A DNA stretch of 64,000 nt from Anaerocolumna sp. MB42-C2 (GCF_030913705.1 NZ_CP133190.1:5109501-5173500); one strand, 5' to 3'. Numbered from the stretch's first letter, positions 8,833 to 19,349 are shown. The notes: generated by a model from the letters alone, not told the origin. Translations and numbers: made by a program.

Positions 8833-10556
8833 ATGGTAAAAAAAAATTCTTAAAGCAGAATGATTTTTTGAACTATATCTTTAAATCAGTATTCCTAATC
8901 TTTATAATTTTTATTATAGTAAGTATTTTTTATAATTTATTTATCTATTATAAAGAAGAAGAGCATTATTCAGCCCTTGTTAAGAAAGGACAGATAGAAA
9001 GGCTGAACTATATTTCTAAAACCTTGGAAGAAGAAATCGGTAAAGTAAAGGTTGCGACCTATTTTGCAATGAAAGAGAATGCGGTTCTGGATTTATATGT
9101 AAAATTTAATTATGTGAATAGCCATCAGAAGAATAAATTATTAGAGGCTGTTGAGAAAAGATGTATGGAAATCAGCAATACAAACCCATATGTAAAAGAT
9201 TGCTATTTTTATTTAAATAAATATAAAATTAAAATTTCAATTGATAATTATAGTAATATGAATCAAAATGAAATTCTTAAAATAATTGACTTGGCGAAAC
9301 AAAGTAAAACATTGGTGAAAGCAGATAATAAAATTTTTATTGTTGATACCTTAAATATAGACTATTTAGGAGATAAATGGAGTTTGGATAATATTGCCGG
9401 AGTATTTGTAGCGGAGTTAGATATTAATAAATTAAAAAAAGAACTCAAATATGCAAAATTAACCGATAAGGATATGCTTTTTTTTACAGATAAGGATCAG
9501 GAAGAAATTTATATTAGTACAAAGACGGTAGAGGAATCTGTATTAAAACAAATTAATAATAAAAATATTTACTACAATCATGAAAAATATAAACTTCTTC
9601 ACTCAAATATCGAAAACTCCCACTATCAACTAATTTATCTGGAAAAACAGGATATGATTTCAATGATATATCAAAGGGCGGTTTTAAATATTTTAGGATT
9701 TTCTTTGATTGTATTATTGACGATTACAGTCTGCATTGTTTTATTTTACAGATATGTTGTGAAGCCTTTGAAAATCCTCTTAGTGGATGCTTTTGGACAA
9801 GTAAAGGAATCAAATTTCAGTTATAGAATAACGATCCCCGGGAATGAAGTATTTGACGATATTTATCAGAACTTTAACAATATGGTGGAGCGGATTGAAT
9901 TTTTGATTTCAAAAGAATTAAAGCAGGAAATTCTGGTGAATCAGGCAAATTTAAAACATTTGCAGGCACAAATCAACCCCCATTTTATGTATAATAGTTA
10001 TTTTGTGTTATACAGACTTATTAAAATAAATGACAGAGAAAACAGCTTACGTATTTGTGAAAATCTGGGCAGGTTTTTTCAGTATATTACAAGAGATTCA
10101 AAAGATGAAAAGAATTTATCCGATGAAATAAATCTGGCGCAGTCTTATACCATTATTCAGGGGTATCGTTTTAAAAACCAGATAATAATCGATTTTGAGG
10201 AACTTCCGGAACGTTATAATTATATTATTGTACCAAGATTAATTATTCAGCCTGTCATAGAAAATGTTTTTAAATATGTGGTCGATGAAATTTCAAATGA
10301 AGAAGTGATTTTAAAGGTACATTATTTTGAAGATATGGATGATTTAATTATCTGCATTGAAAATTCCGGACATATAACAAAGGAAGAATTGGAAAAAATT
10401 CAGCAAAGACTCCTTTCACCTGAAGAAAATGAAGATATTACGGCATTAATTAATATTAACTACCGGTTAAATATTTATTATAAGCAGGAAAAATCAGTGG
10501 AAGCATTTCAATCCTCTTTAGGAGGGTTAGAGGTTCATATTAAAGTGAGGATGTAG
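8833..10556 (+). CDS. YesM-type sensor histidine kinase (N-terminal frame interrupted at an A9 tract)
   Basis: Membrane sensor kinase of the YesM/LytS type. Transmembrane helix near the start, an extracellular region of about 250 residues, a second helix (NILGFSLIVLLTITVCIVLF), a HAMP linker, the His box HLQAQINPHFMYNS with the phosphorylated His, and a HATPase domain with the N-box IQPVIENVFKY. The natural start looks like ATG 8833, preceded by GGAGG, but a run of nine A at 8838-8846 leads to a stop after six codons. Ten A would read MVKKKFLKQNDFLNYIFKS straight into the long frame. Without that, translation would need TTG 8868, which has no ribosome site. It pairs with the response regulator starting four bases downstream and probably senses fructosides bound outside the cell. 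Confidence 0.85.
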
Positions 10557-10560
10557 AAAT

Positions 10561-12195
10561 ATGACAGAGAAAAGAAAATATACTTTATTAATTGTAGATG
10601 ATGAACCAATAATTTCAGATGGATTAAAAATCCTTTTTGAAGAGGAATTTCCGGGGGTATTTCAAATTTATAATTGCTATTATCCATTAAAAGCGATCGA
10701 GATTTTTAAATTTTTCAAACCGGATATTGTGGTAAGCGATATTAAAATGCCTAAAATGACAGGGATTGAAATGGTTGATAAAATGAGAAAAATAAAAGAT
10801 GAGATACATGTATTATATCTCTCCGGTTATGATGAATTCGACTTTGTATATTCTGCAATTAAGCAGGAGGCAGATGATTATATCCTGAAAACAGAAGGGG
10901 ATGCAATGATTGTTGAGGCAATGAAGAAAATGCTTTTAATGATAGAAAAAAATAATTCATTTATAGAAGAATACCAATCCGTCCAAAACAAGATTCTTTA
11001 TATGGAACCGGCCTATAAGCAGCAAGCGATAGGTTATATTTTAGATGGCATAATAGGCACAGAAGAAGAATTTGATCTTATTATGGCTGATTTAGAAAAA
11101 CCCATAGCAAAACAAGCCGGATTTTTAATAATTATTGGAAGCTGTAAAGAAATAAATCCCAGGAAAGTACAGGAGAATATCCTGGAAACGGTACGGCAAT
11201 TATTGATGAAAGCATATACGGGTAAGATTGATTTGATTCATAATACGATATACCGGAATAATTTTGTATGGATGATTGAGACAGAGGAGGCGGAATTACC
11301 GAAATTACTGCTGATATCCGTTGTTGATATACAAGAGAAGATTCAAAAAAATCTTGGAATTTTAATCTGTTTTGGTATCGCAGCGGAGGTAGTTAAATGG
11401 TATGAATTATCCGGAAAATATATGGAACTGTGGGAACAGATTCAAAGAAGTGTTATTAATGAGGAAAATAATATTATATTGGAAAACACAAGAAAGAATC
11501 AGGATTTTAACGGAGAAGACAGTACATTAACGGAAATGTTCGGTACGATTACAGAAAGATTCAAACTATTAAAAGAACAATTAGATACGGATAATTTTAC
11601 GGCATTTCGTTATTTGCTGAAAGAACTATTAAGAATTCTATCTGAGGCTAAGAGACATTCTATGTATGCTTTGGAAATATTTTATTATATTTCCAATATT
11701 CTGATTTCTTACATTAACAAAACTAATATCCGAATCGAATTAACTTCCAGAATACAGTTAATTGCTTTATTTGACCCGGGAGTATTTCATTCCTGGAAAC
11801 AGGCAGCTGATTATATCTTTGAATTAACGGATGCCATAGAAGAAATCAGAAATACAACAAACAGGAATGATATGGCGAATATAGCCGAAAAAACAAAATC
11901 CTATATCATTACACATATAGCGGATGATTTATGCCTGACCAAAATTGGATCGGTAATGGGATTTAACCCTGTTTATCTGGCAAGAATATTTAAACAGTTT
12001 GAAAAAGAAGGAATCAGAAATTATATTGAAAATTGCAGAATGGAGCTTGCATACCAATTAATTATGAATTCTAGGCTGAAAATATTTGAGATAGCAGAAA
12101 AATGCGGGTATCAGAACACTGCATATTTTATTAAGATTTATAAAAATCATTATAATATGACACCCCAGGAATGCAGGGAAAGAATGAATTTGTAA
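10561..12195 (+). CDS. YesN-type response regulator with AraC output domain
   Basis: A 544-residue response regulator. Receiver domain at about residues 6-125 with the acidic pocket (VDDEP), the phospho-acceptor Asp in VVSDIKMPKMTG, the Ser in LSGYDEFDF and the Lys in DDYILKTEG. A long middle region of unknown function follows, and the C-terminal 100 residues form an AraC double helix-turn-helix (LTKIGSVMGFNPVYLARIFK, then FEIAEKCGYQNTAYFIKIYK). It starts four bases after the kinase gene, so the two are translated together. Such pairs activate the adjacent LplB/YtcP-type importer genes; activation of the promoter between 12,240 and 12,325 is the likely job. Confidence 0.93.
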   Translation: MTEKRKYTLLIVDDEPIISDGLKILFEEEFPGVFQIYNCYYPLKAIEIFKFFKPDIVVSDIKMPKMTGIEMVDKMRKIKDEIHVLYLSGYDEFDFVYSAIKQEADDYILKTEGDAMIVEAMKKMLLMIEKNNSFIEEYQSVQNKILYMEPAYKQQAIGYILDGIIGTEEEFDLIMADLEKPIAKQAGFLIIIGSCKEINPRKVQENILETVRQLLMKAYTGKIDLIHNTIYRNNFVWMIETEEAELPKLLLISVVDIQEKIQKNLGILICFGIAAEVVKWYELSGKYMELWEQIQRSVINEENNIILENTRKNQDFNGEDSTLTEMFGTITERFKLLKEQLDTDNFTAFRYLLKELLRILSEAKRHSMYALEIFYYISNILISYINKTNIRIELTSRIQLIALFDPGVFHSWKQAADYIFELTDAIEEIRNTTNRNDMANIAEKTKSYIITHIADDLCLTKIGSVMGFNPVYLARIFKQFEKEGIRNYIENCRMELAYQLIMNSRLKIFEIAEKCGYQNTAYFIKIYKNHYNMTPQECRERMNL

Positions 12196-12204
12196 TAAAA
12201 AAGC

Positions 12205-12238
12205 CTTGTTTACAGGTAATGTAAACAAGTGCTATTTT
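12205..12238 (+). terminator. Terminator with an embedded LacI-like operator
   Basis: Perfect 10-base inverted repeat CTTGTTTACA (12205-12214) and TGTAAACAAG (12220-12229) around GGTAA, followed by TGCTATTTTTTTT. It ends the kinase-regulator transcript. The arms also contain the TTTACA/TGTAAA half-sites seen in the LacI control region at 1741-1842, so the same bases may serve as an operator ahead of the importer genes. Confidence 0.75.
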
Positions 12239-12324
12239 TTTTGCTATAAAAGTATGAAAAGTTTTATATAACTCCTTTGTGCCAACTGGTATATTAAATA
12301 CTATAAAAGAGGAGGCGTTAGCAA

Positions 12325-13242
12325 GTGAATAAAAGGAAACGGAAAACAAAAAACTGGTTTTTGAGAGAATTACCATTTCATATTATGCTTTTACCAGCAG
12401 TTATCATAACATTTATTTTTAAATATATACCTTTTGCCGGAATTACCATGGCATTTGAAAAGTATTCTCCTTTAAAGGGTATGTTTAACCAAAAATGGGT
12501 AGGCTTTGATAATTATAAATATTTATTTTCATTACCCGGGTTTTCAAGTGTTATCTGGAATACGGTTTATATAGCATTATTAAAGATGATAGGTAATTTG
12601 ATTCTTCCCGTATTGATTGCGCTGCTGTTAAATGAAGTCAGATCGAAAGCATATAAGAAAACAGTACAGACGGTGCTTTACCTCCCCCATTTTATTTCCT
12701 GGGCGGCACTGGCAGGTATCTTTATTGATATCCTTTCGCCATCTGGCGGTATTGTTAATCAAATGCTGCAATTATTTGGTATGAAACCGGTATTCTTCCT
12801 CGGGAATTCATCAGTCTTTCCTTATACAATGGTTGTCAGCGATATCTGGAAAGAACTTGGATGGGGGACGATTGTATATTTAGCTGCGATTACTGGAATT
12901 GATCCTACCTATTATGAGGCAGCAAAAATTGATGGTGCCGGACGTTTAAAACAAACATTATATGTAACGATTCCCAGTATATTACCCATGATACTTTTAA
13001 TGATGGTCCTGAGTGTGGGTAATGTATTACAGGCCGGTTTTGAGCAGGTTTATAATTTATACAGCCCGCAGGTATACAGTACCGGGGATATTATTGATAC
13101 TTTTGTTTACCGGATAGGTGTTATCGAGACCAGATTCGATCTGGCAACAGCGGTTGGCCTTTTTAAATCGGTTATATCTTTTATTCTTATAACGGTTGGT
13201 TATAAGCTTGCTGATAAAATGGCAGGATACAAGGTATTCTAG
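12325..13242 (+). CDS. Sugar ABC transporter permease, LplB type
   Basis: A 305-residue inner-membrane permease with six predicted helices and the EAA loop YYEAAKIDGAGRLKQTLYVTIP that contacts the ATPase. The sequence resembles LplB/YtcP partners found with YesMN systems (opening FHIMLLPAVIITFIFKYIPFAGI). AGAGGAGGC precedes the GTG/ATG region; the start used here is ATG 12325. It is the first of three genes encoding one importer with the permease and binding lipoprotein downstream. No ATPase gene is present, which is normal for this class because a shared MsmX-type ATPase serves several importers. Confidence 0.92.
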   Translation: MNKRKRKTKNWFLRELPFHIMLLPAVIITFIFKYIPFAGITMAFEKYSPLKGMFNQKWVGFDNYKYLFSLPGFSSVIWNTVYIALLKMIGNLILPVLIALLLNEVRSKAYKKTVQTVLYLPHFISWAALAGIFIDILSPSGGIVNQMLQLFGMKPVFFLGNSSVFPYTMVVSDIWKELGWGTIVYLAAITGIDPTYYEAAKIDGAGRLKQTLYVTIPSILPMILLMMVLSVGNVLQAGFEQVYNLYSPQVYSTGDIIDTFVYRIGVIETRFDLATAVGLFKSVISFILITVGYKLADKMAGYKVF

Positions 13243-13365
13243 GAAGTGCCTTAAAGTATACCCTTGAGGCGCATAAAACTATATTTCAAATTAATTGTAT
13301 GGTATATTCGGGAAACTTATGTAGTATGGAATTGCCTAGTGAAAATGAAAGGATACATACACAGC

Positions 13366-14262
13366 ATGAAAATTAAAGAATCTTCTTCAAAAAAAGTATT
13401 TAATGTAATAAACTACGTTTTTTTAGGCTTACTGGGTCTAACCTGTATTTTGCCGTTGGTCAATCTGTTTTCCATTTCTTTTAGTGCAAGGGCATTAGTG
13501 GATGCGAATGCAGTGACATTCTGGCCGAAAGGTTTCAATACGGCTGCTTATGAGTATATCTTATCAAATAAGCAATATTATATATCCTTTGGAATCACAT
13601 TATGCAGGGTAATTTTAGGTTGGGGTGTAAATTTGGCACTTATTATTTTAGTGGCTTACCCGTTATCTAAGGATGATAAGAGAACTTTCCGGTGCAAAAA
13701 AATTTATACCTGGTTTTTCCTCATAACAATGTGCTTTAACGGAGGTTTAATACCAACATTCTTAGTTGTTAGTAAAATGCATTTAGTTAACTCATTTTGG
13801 GCGCTGATTTTACCGGAAGCTTTACCTATGTTCTGCGTACTTATCATGTTGAATTTTTTCAGAGGGATTCCAAAAGCAATTGAAGAAGCAGCACTGGTTG
13901 ATGGAGCAAATTGGTTTATTACAATGTTTAAAGTATATCTGCCATTATCTAAGCCGTCATTGGCTACCGTATCATTGTTTGTAATTGTTAACCACTGGAA
14001 TTCCTGGTTCGATGGTATGATTTATATGAATTTACCGGAAAAATATCCGTTAATGACATATCTGCAATCTATGGTACTGAAATTTGATATTTCCAAAATA
14101 ACTTCAGAAATGTTAATGAGAAATCCAAGTCTCATGGAGGTAACAGGCAGAGGTATTAAAGGAGCGATGATATTATTATGCACAGTCCCTATCTTACTGG
14201 TTTACCCATTCCTGCAGAAGTATTTCGTAGCAGGAGTAGTAATGGGCAGTGTGAAAGAGTAA
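13366..14262 (+). CDS. Sugar ABC transporter permease, YtcP type
   Basis: The second permease subunit, about 298 residues from ATG 13366, with six helices and the EAA loop AIEEAALVDGANWFITMFKVYLP. The end, KYFVAGVVMGSVKE, matches the family. Start choice is uncertain: the frame is open to a TTG at 13264, and ATG 13345 is possible; ATG 13366 (MKIKESSSKKVFN) gives the usual family N-terminus and has AAAGGA upstream at a rather long spacing. It forms a heterodimer with the LplB-type protein and imports an oligosaccharide or fructoside. Confidence 0.9.
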   Translation: MKIKESSSKKVFNVINYVFLGLLGLTCILPLVNLFSISFSARALVDANAVTFWPKGFNTAAYEYILSNKQYYISFGITLCRVILGWGVNLALIILVAYPLSKDDKRTFRCKKIYTWFFLITMCFNGGLIPTFLVVSKMHLVNSFWALILPEALPMFCVLIMLNFFRGIPKAIEEAALVDGANWFITMFKVYLPLSKPSLATVSLFVIVNHWNSWFDGMIYMNLPEKYPLMTYLQSMVLKFDISKITSEMLMRNPSLMEVTGRGIKGAMILLCTVPILLVYPFLQKYFVAGVVMGSVKE

Positions 14263-14314
14263 GAAATTAAGCGAATGCTTAATTATAAATCAAGAATCAA
14301 AGGAGGATTTTTTT

Positions 14315-16021
14315 ATGAAAGTTAAAAAACTATTATCAATGTTATTGGCAATTGTAATGGTTGTATCCCTTGGGGCATGTAGCAGTACGCCGGATGAAAC
14401 TTCTGGTGGGGATGCATCCGTTACGGAAACAGGGGCTGAAACAACAGATGCATCCACAGATAAGCCTGTTGAACTGACCTATATGCACAAACTTTTTGGG
14501 GATGAGAAATTTGTTGGAAACGACGATATCAACAACAATGTATGGACCAGGTATTACAAAGAAAAATTGGGGATTAAACTGAATTACGTAGTTGCAGCGG
14601 CAGGCGATGATTATACCCAGAAACTTACCATGGCAATTGCATCCGATGATTTGCCGGATATAATGGATCTTCCCCCGGAAGAATTTAAGGAATTGGCTGA
14701 TGCAGGGCTTTTATATGATTTATCGGATTTATATGATAAGTATGCATCTGATCTACTGAAACAGTCACTGGAAGCAGATGGAGGAACACAGCTGACGTCC
14801 GCTAAAGTCGATGGCAAATTATATGGCTTTCCTCAACCGGCAGCATCGGATTCCACGGTTGATATGATTTGGGTACGGTCTGATTGGCTCAAAAATTTGG
14901 GATTAAGTGCACCAACCACCATGGACGAATTAATAAAGGTAGCAAGAGCCTTTAAAAATGATGATCCGGATGGCAATGGAGTAGATGATACTTGGGGTAT
15001 CGGTTTTCAAAACAAGATTTGTGATAAAGACGGAGCCAGCCCGGGCAGTTTTGAAGGTTTCTTTGCCGCTTATGGTTCTTATTCCAAAGCATGGCTCAGA
15101 GGACAGGACGGGACCATCCAATACTCAGGCATTGAAAATGGAATCAAGGATGCATTAATACAGTTAAATACAATATATAAAGAAGGGCTGATAGATCCGG
15201 AATTTGGAGTAAAAGATACGACAAAGCTTTCCGAAGATATTGCATCCGGTAAAGTCGGTCTGTTTTATGGTACGGAAGGGATACCGTGGGGTTGTGCCAA
15301 GAGCAGTATTGAAAATAATCCGAAGGCAGATTGGGTGAGTCTTCCGATTGTATCTGCCACAGACAAACCGGCAGTAGCGCCCATGTATGTTAGAATTACA
15401 CGCTATTTTGCAGTCAACAAGAACTGCAAGAATCCGGAAGCTATCTTTAAAATAGCCAATGTCTTCCAGGAGAAGATTAATTCTATTGATTCAGATGAAG
15501 AAACATTAAATACTTTTGGTGTAGATCCCGCAACAGGAGCTAATCTTGCTGCCTATGCAGCTATTGGTTTAGATCCTGCCATTCAAAAATGTAATACCTA
15601 TTATTCAGAAATCAAATCAGTTTTTGATGGAAAATCGACAGTGGATCAGATTCATCCTGAAGCCGCCCGTTATTATAAGGTGATGAAAGAATATATAGAC
15701 AGCGGTTATGATAAAACCAACTCATTGGGATGGAACTATTATAAATTTATCGGACCTGAGGGAAGCTGGAATACAATCATCAATGATTATAAAGCAAATA
15801 ACAGAACCACAGAATCCTTATTCTTTGGTGCACCAACGGCCACTATGAGTACGAGTTTAGCTTCCCTTGATAAACTACAGTCGGAAACCTATGTTAATAT
15901 CATTATGGGAACACAGGGACCGGATACATTTGATAAATTCGTCACTGACTGGAAAACACTTGGCGGTGACCAGATTACAAAAGAAGTCAATGAATGGCAT
16001 AAAACTACTTTCGGGAATTAG
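14315..16021 (+). CDS. Extracellular sugar-binding lipoprotein (LipO/YtcQ type)
   Basis: A 568-residue solute-binding protein. The lipoprotein signal peptide ends in the lipobox LGAC with Cys22 as lipid anchor, followed by a Ser/Thr/Glu/Gly-rich linker. The mature part is a large two-lobed cluster-type binding protein, longer than most sugar-binding proteins, as is usual for LipO/YtcQ proteins paired with LplB/YtcP permeases. AAAGGAGG precedes the ATG. It captures the sugar outside the membrane for the two upstream permeases and may also present it to the sensor kinase. The ligand is probably a fructo-oligosaccharide or difructose anhydride, by context. Confidence 0.93.
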   Translation: MKVKKLLSMLLAIVMVVSLGACSSTPDETSGGDASVTETGAETTDASTDKPVELTYMHKLFGDEKFVGNDDINNNVWTRYYKEKLGIKLNYVVAAAGDDYTQKLTMAIASDDLPDIMDLPPEEFKELADAGLLYDLSDLYDKYASDLLKQSLEADGGTQLTSAKVDGKLYGFPQPAASDSTVDMIWVRSDWLKNLGLSAPTTMDELIKVARAFKNDDPDGNGVDDTWGIGFQNKICDKDGASPGSFEGFFAAYGSYSKAWLRGQDGTIQYSGIENGIKDALIQLNTIYKEGLIDPEFGVKDTTKLSEDIASGKVGLFYGTEGIPWGCAKSSIENNPKADWVSLPIVSATDKPAVAPMYVRITRYFAVNKNCKNPEAIFKIANVFQEKINSIDSDEETLNTFGVDPATGANLAAYAAIGLDPAIQKCNTYYSEIKSVFDGKSTVDQIHPEAARYYKVMKEYIDSGYDKTNSLGWNYYKFIGPEGSWNTIINDYKANNRTTESLFFGAPTATMSTSLASLDKLQSETYVNIIMGTQGPDTFDKFVTDWKTLGGDQITKEVNEWHKTTFGN

Positions 16022-16048
16022 TTGACTAAAATGAGCGAGGTTAAACAG

Positions 16049-17470
16049 ATGAAAGGCAATTATAATATTTTTTATACCCCGGAAAAACAGTACCCGGGAA
16101 TGCCTCATGGAGAGATGTGCGGTGATTTCATGCCGTTTTACTGGAAAGGCACGTTTTATCTTTTCTACTTATATAAATACTGTGTTTATGTAGTGGAAAC
16201 AAAAGATTTTGTAAGGTATGGAATGCCAAAACTGGTATTACAGAACGGATCACCGGATGATCAGGACTGGCATATAGGCACAGGCAGTGTTTTCCATCAT
16301 GATGGATTATTTTACTTCCATTATACAGGATTCTGTGAAGGAAACCATAATGTTGAGGGCAAAAATGAGCAGGTAGTAATGCGTGCTGTAAGTACGGATT
16401 TAAATACCTGGGTAAAGGATAAAGAATTCTTTTTTAAACCGGATATAGAACATTATGGTAACCTTCATTGGAGGGATCCTCATGTTATCTGGAACGAAGA
16501 ACTTCAAAAATACTGTATGATTATTACAGCGACAGAAAAAGAAGGAGCCTTTTTAAGAAACGGATGTACAGCGGTGTATGTTTCGGATGATGTTAAGAAC
16601 TGGAAGCACTATAAAAAGTTATATGCACCAAGAACTTTCATTACCCATGAGTGCCATGATGCATTTCAGATAGGCAAGTGGTGGTATTTATCTTTTTCTA
16701 ACTATTCACGGTGGTGGGAGACGAGATACCGTATATCCGAAAGTTTTAACGGACCCTGGACTATGCCGGATTTTGATGATATGTTTGACGGAAGAGAATT
16801 TTATGCGGCAAAAACGGTATCGGATGGTACAAGAACGTATCTGGTAGGCTGGCAGTCAGTCAGAAAAGATTGTAAAGATGAAGAGAAGTTTGTGTGGGGC
16901 GGGAATGTACTTGTACATGAATTAGTCCAGAGACCGGATGGTACTTTAGGTGTCGGAATGGTAAAAGAAATAGAAGAATCCTTTCAAGAAAAAGTTCCCA
17001 TGTCAATGATAGAAAGGCAAGGAGCCTGGAGTGGGACTGATATGATTCAAGGTGAATCAAAAGATGGTTTTGGCTGGGCAGAGATCGGCAGACTATCCGA
17101 TACTTCTTTATTTGAAACAACAATTGAGTGGGAGGAGGGTACCAAAGCAGTTGGATTAATGATTCATACAAGTGATGAAAAATTAGAAAAATGGTGCCAG
17201 CTACGCCTTGAAATAACACATAATAAGATAGTTATGGATCGTTATAACAGAATTGACGGAGAGCAATACTACATGGATGAAAGACCTGTCATATTTCAAG
17301 GGAATAAAGCAACGGTTAAGTTAATTGTCAGCGGAAGTATTATGCTGGCATATGTAGGGGATGTGGCACTTTCTACCCGCTGCTACAGTGTTGATCCAGG
17401 CTCTGTAGGTATATTTGTAGAATATGGAAAGGTGAATTGCAGAGATACGAAGCTGCTTGGTCAAAAATAG
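16049..17470 (+). CDS. Divergent GH32-like (clan GH-J) glycosidase
   Basis: A 473-residue paralogue of the enzyme at 2106, again cytoplasmic, with propeller plus beta-sandwich. The nucleophile motif is GDFMPFY (Asp26) rather than WMNDPNG, the stabiliser motif HWRDP holds Asp143, and the acid/base motif reads HECHD (Glu201) where most relatives have ECPD. It shares GTGSV with its paralogue. ATG 16049 is preferred because GAGCGAGG lies eight bases upstream; ATG 16031 or TTG 16022 in the same frame are alternatives. The gene directly follows the binding protein and ends the importer operon before two terminators. It likely hydrolyses the imported sugar; linkage unknown. Confidence 0.8.
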   Translation: MKGNYNIFYTPEKQYPGMPHGEMCGDFMPFYWKGTFYLFYLYKYCVYVVETKDFVRYGMPKLVLQNGSPDDQDWHIGTGSVFHHDGLFYFHYTGFCEGNHNVEGKNEQVVMRAVSTDLNTWVKDKEFFFKPDIEHYGNLHWRDPHVIWNEELQKYCMIITATEKEGAFLRNGCTAVYVSDDVKNWKHYKKLYAPRTFITHECHDAFQIGKWWYLSFSNYSRWWETRYRISESFNGPWTMPDFDDMFDGREFYAAKTVSDGTRTYLVGWQSVRKDCKDEEKFVWGGNVLVHELVQRPDGTLGVGMVKEIEESFQEKVPMSMIERQGAWSGTDMIQGESKDGFGWAEIGRLSDTSLFETTIEWEEGTKAVGLMIHTSDEKLEKWCQLRLEITHNKIVMDRYNRIDGEQYYMDERPVIFQGNKATVKLIVSGSIMLAYVGDVALSTRCYSVDPGSVGIFVEYGKVNCRDTKLLGQK

Positions 17471-17553
17471 TTAATTTTTGCCTGGTATCAAATCTTACAG
17501 GTGGATTTTATTTTGCTTCAAATAAGGAAACATAAGATAATACCCATTAAAAT

Positions 17554-17578
17554 CAGAGGATAAAACCTCTGGTTTTTT
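17554..17578 (+). terminator. Intrinsic terminator of importer operon
   Basis: CAGAGG (17554-17559) and CCTCTG (17566-17571) around ATAAAA, then GTTTTTTG. It lies 84 bases behind the GH32-like stop codon. Confidence 0.75.
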
Positions 17579-17635
17579 GATAAAATGTATAATCATTATG
17601 TCAAGTATGGATGTAATAGCAAGTGTTAGAGCAAT

Positions 17636-17677
17636 CCCCCTCACTCAACGTGGAATTAAGTGAGGGGGTATTTTTTT
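17636..17677 (+). terminator. Second strong terminator
   Basis: Perfect 10-base stem CCCCCTCACT (17636-17645) with AGTGAGGGGG (17659-17668), then TATTTTTTT. It marks the right boundary of the fructoside locus; relic DNA begins immediately after. Confidence 0.85.
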
Positions 17678-17843
17678 ATTTCCCCTATTTTTCAAGAATT
17701 ATATATCTGAAACATAACTAAAAATTTGTCCGATTCTAATAAGCGGCTGTAATAATGTGGGTGCGCAATAAATGACTGCGTAATAACTGACATCCGCCGA
17801 ACTAATAGAAGCGGTGGTGACGAGCAATAAAATCCGATTATAA

Positions 17844-19349
17844 AAAAATACAGAGTGGGCTTTTGTTGGGATTTACGCTGATGAGGCTATTACCGGAACA
17901 AAGACAGTAAAGCGTGAAGGGTTTTTGAATATGATAAAAGACTGTATGAATGGACAGATAGACATCATATTAACCAAGTCTATTTCAAGATTCTCAAGGA
18001 ATCTGGTAGATACGCTTCAGTATGTCCGTTTACTGAAAGAGAAAAATATTGCTATCGTGTTTGAGAAGGAAAATATCAATACTCTTTCCATGGAAAGTGA
18101 AATGGCATTAGCACTTCTAAGCACTTTGGCTCAAAATGAAGTAGAATCACTGTCGGCTAATGTAAAAATGGGTATTAAGATGAAAATGAAGCGCGGCGAA
18201 ATGATGGGCTTTAATGGCTGTCTGGGATATGATTATCATTCGGAAGATAAAACAATTACAGTTAATGAAGAGGAAGCTCAAACTGTTCGCTGGATTTTTG
18301 AACAGTATATCATGGGATATGGTTCTTATACCATTGTAAATCAACTGGTTCAGCTTGGTAAGAAAAATAAGAAAGGCAAGGTGAAATGGACGGATAGTGG
18401 AATAATAGGAATTATCTCCAATGAGAAATACAAAGGAGATTTATTACTTGGTAAGACATTTACTGTTGATCCGATTTCAAAACGAAGGCTTGATAACATG
18501 GGAGAAGAGGACCAGTTCTATATTAAAAATCATCATGAACCTATTATTTCTGCCGAAATGTGGAATAAAGCCCAGGAAATTCGTAAAAAGCGTTATAAGG
18601 AAAATGTGCTGACGATTGGCGGTACAAGGGAAAAGTTTACAAGAAAATATGCGCTCAGCAGTCTTTGTGAGTGTGGGTTTTGTGGAACTAAACTCACAAG
18701 ACGAGCCCATAATCAAGACACACATTCTACAAAGCCGGTTTGGAAGTGCAGGACAGCTACTAATAAAGGTAAAGATTTATGCCCTCATAGTAAAGCTTTA
18801 GATGAAGTAATTATTGAAAACGCATTCTTAGAGGTATATCGGTTGTTGTCAGTTAATTTTGATGATGTATTGGATTCTGTTCTTGCAACAGTAGAGGATG
18901 CCTTAGCAAATGAAGAAGATATAGTAAGATTAAAGAAAATTGAAAAATCTTTGAGTGCATGGGAGTCTAAGCGAAAAAAATTGACTGATATGCTATTGGA
19001 TGATACAATTTCTAAAGAAGCATATGATGAGAAATATAATGATTTTACGGATAAGATTAATCAGAGTAAAAATGAAAAGGAACTCTTGATGCTAAATTTA
19101 GATTCTAAAAAAAACATCAAAATACGTATGAAGGATTTAAGAGAAAGGCTATCGGAAGTAGATATGCTTGACGAGTTTGACAGAGTTGTATTTGAAAGCA
19201 TTGTAGAGAAAGTAATCGTTGGCGAAACAAACGAAGATGGTTCGATTGATCCGTATAAATTAACGTTTGTACTGAAAGGAAATGGGTATAAGGCAATTCC
19301 TGATGCGAAGGAAAGATATATAAGTTTATGTAAAAAGCAAATTAGTTGA
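17844..19349 (+). pseudogene. Large serine recombinase, N-terminal catalytic region missing
   Basis: The frame is open from 17844 after an in-frame stop at 17841. It reads NTEWAFVGIYADEAITG, the second half of a resolvase catalytic domain, then ISRFSRNLVDTL, a recombinase domain, a zinc-ribbon (CECGFCGTKLTRR, later a C-x4-C pair) and a coiled coil. The expected first 50-60 residues with the YCRVS nucleophile Ser are absent, and no matching sequence was found just upstream. It is therefore a decapitated site-specific recombinase of the kind that mobilises integrative elements. An internal ATG at 17931 could only give an inactive fragment. A scar resembling the RlmD/RumA C-terminus lies 180 bases downstream. 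Confidence 0.85.
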
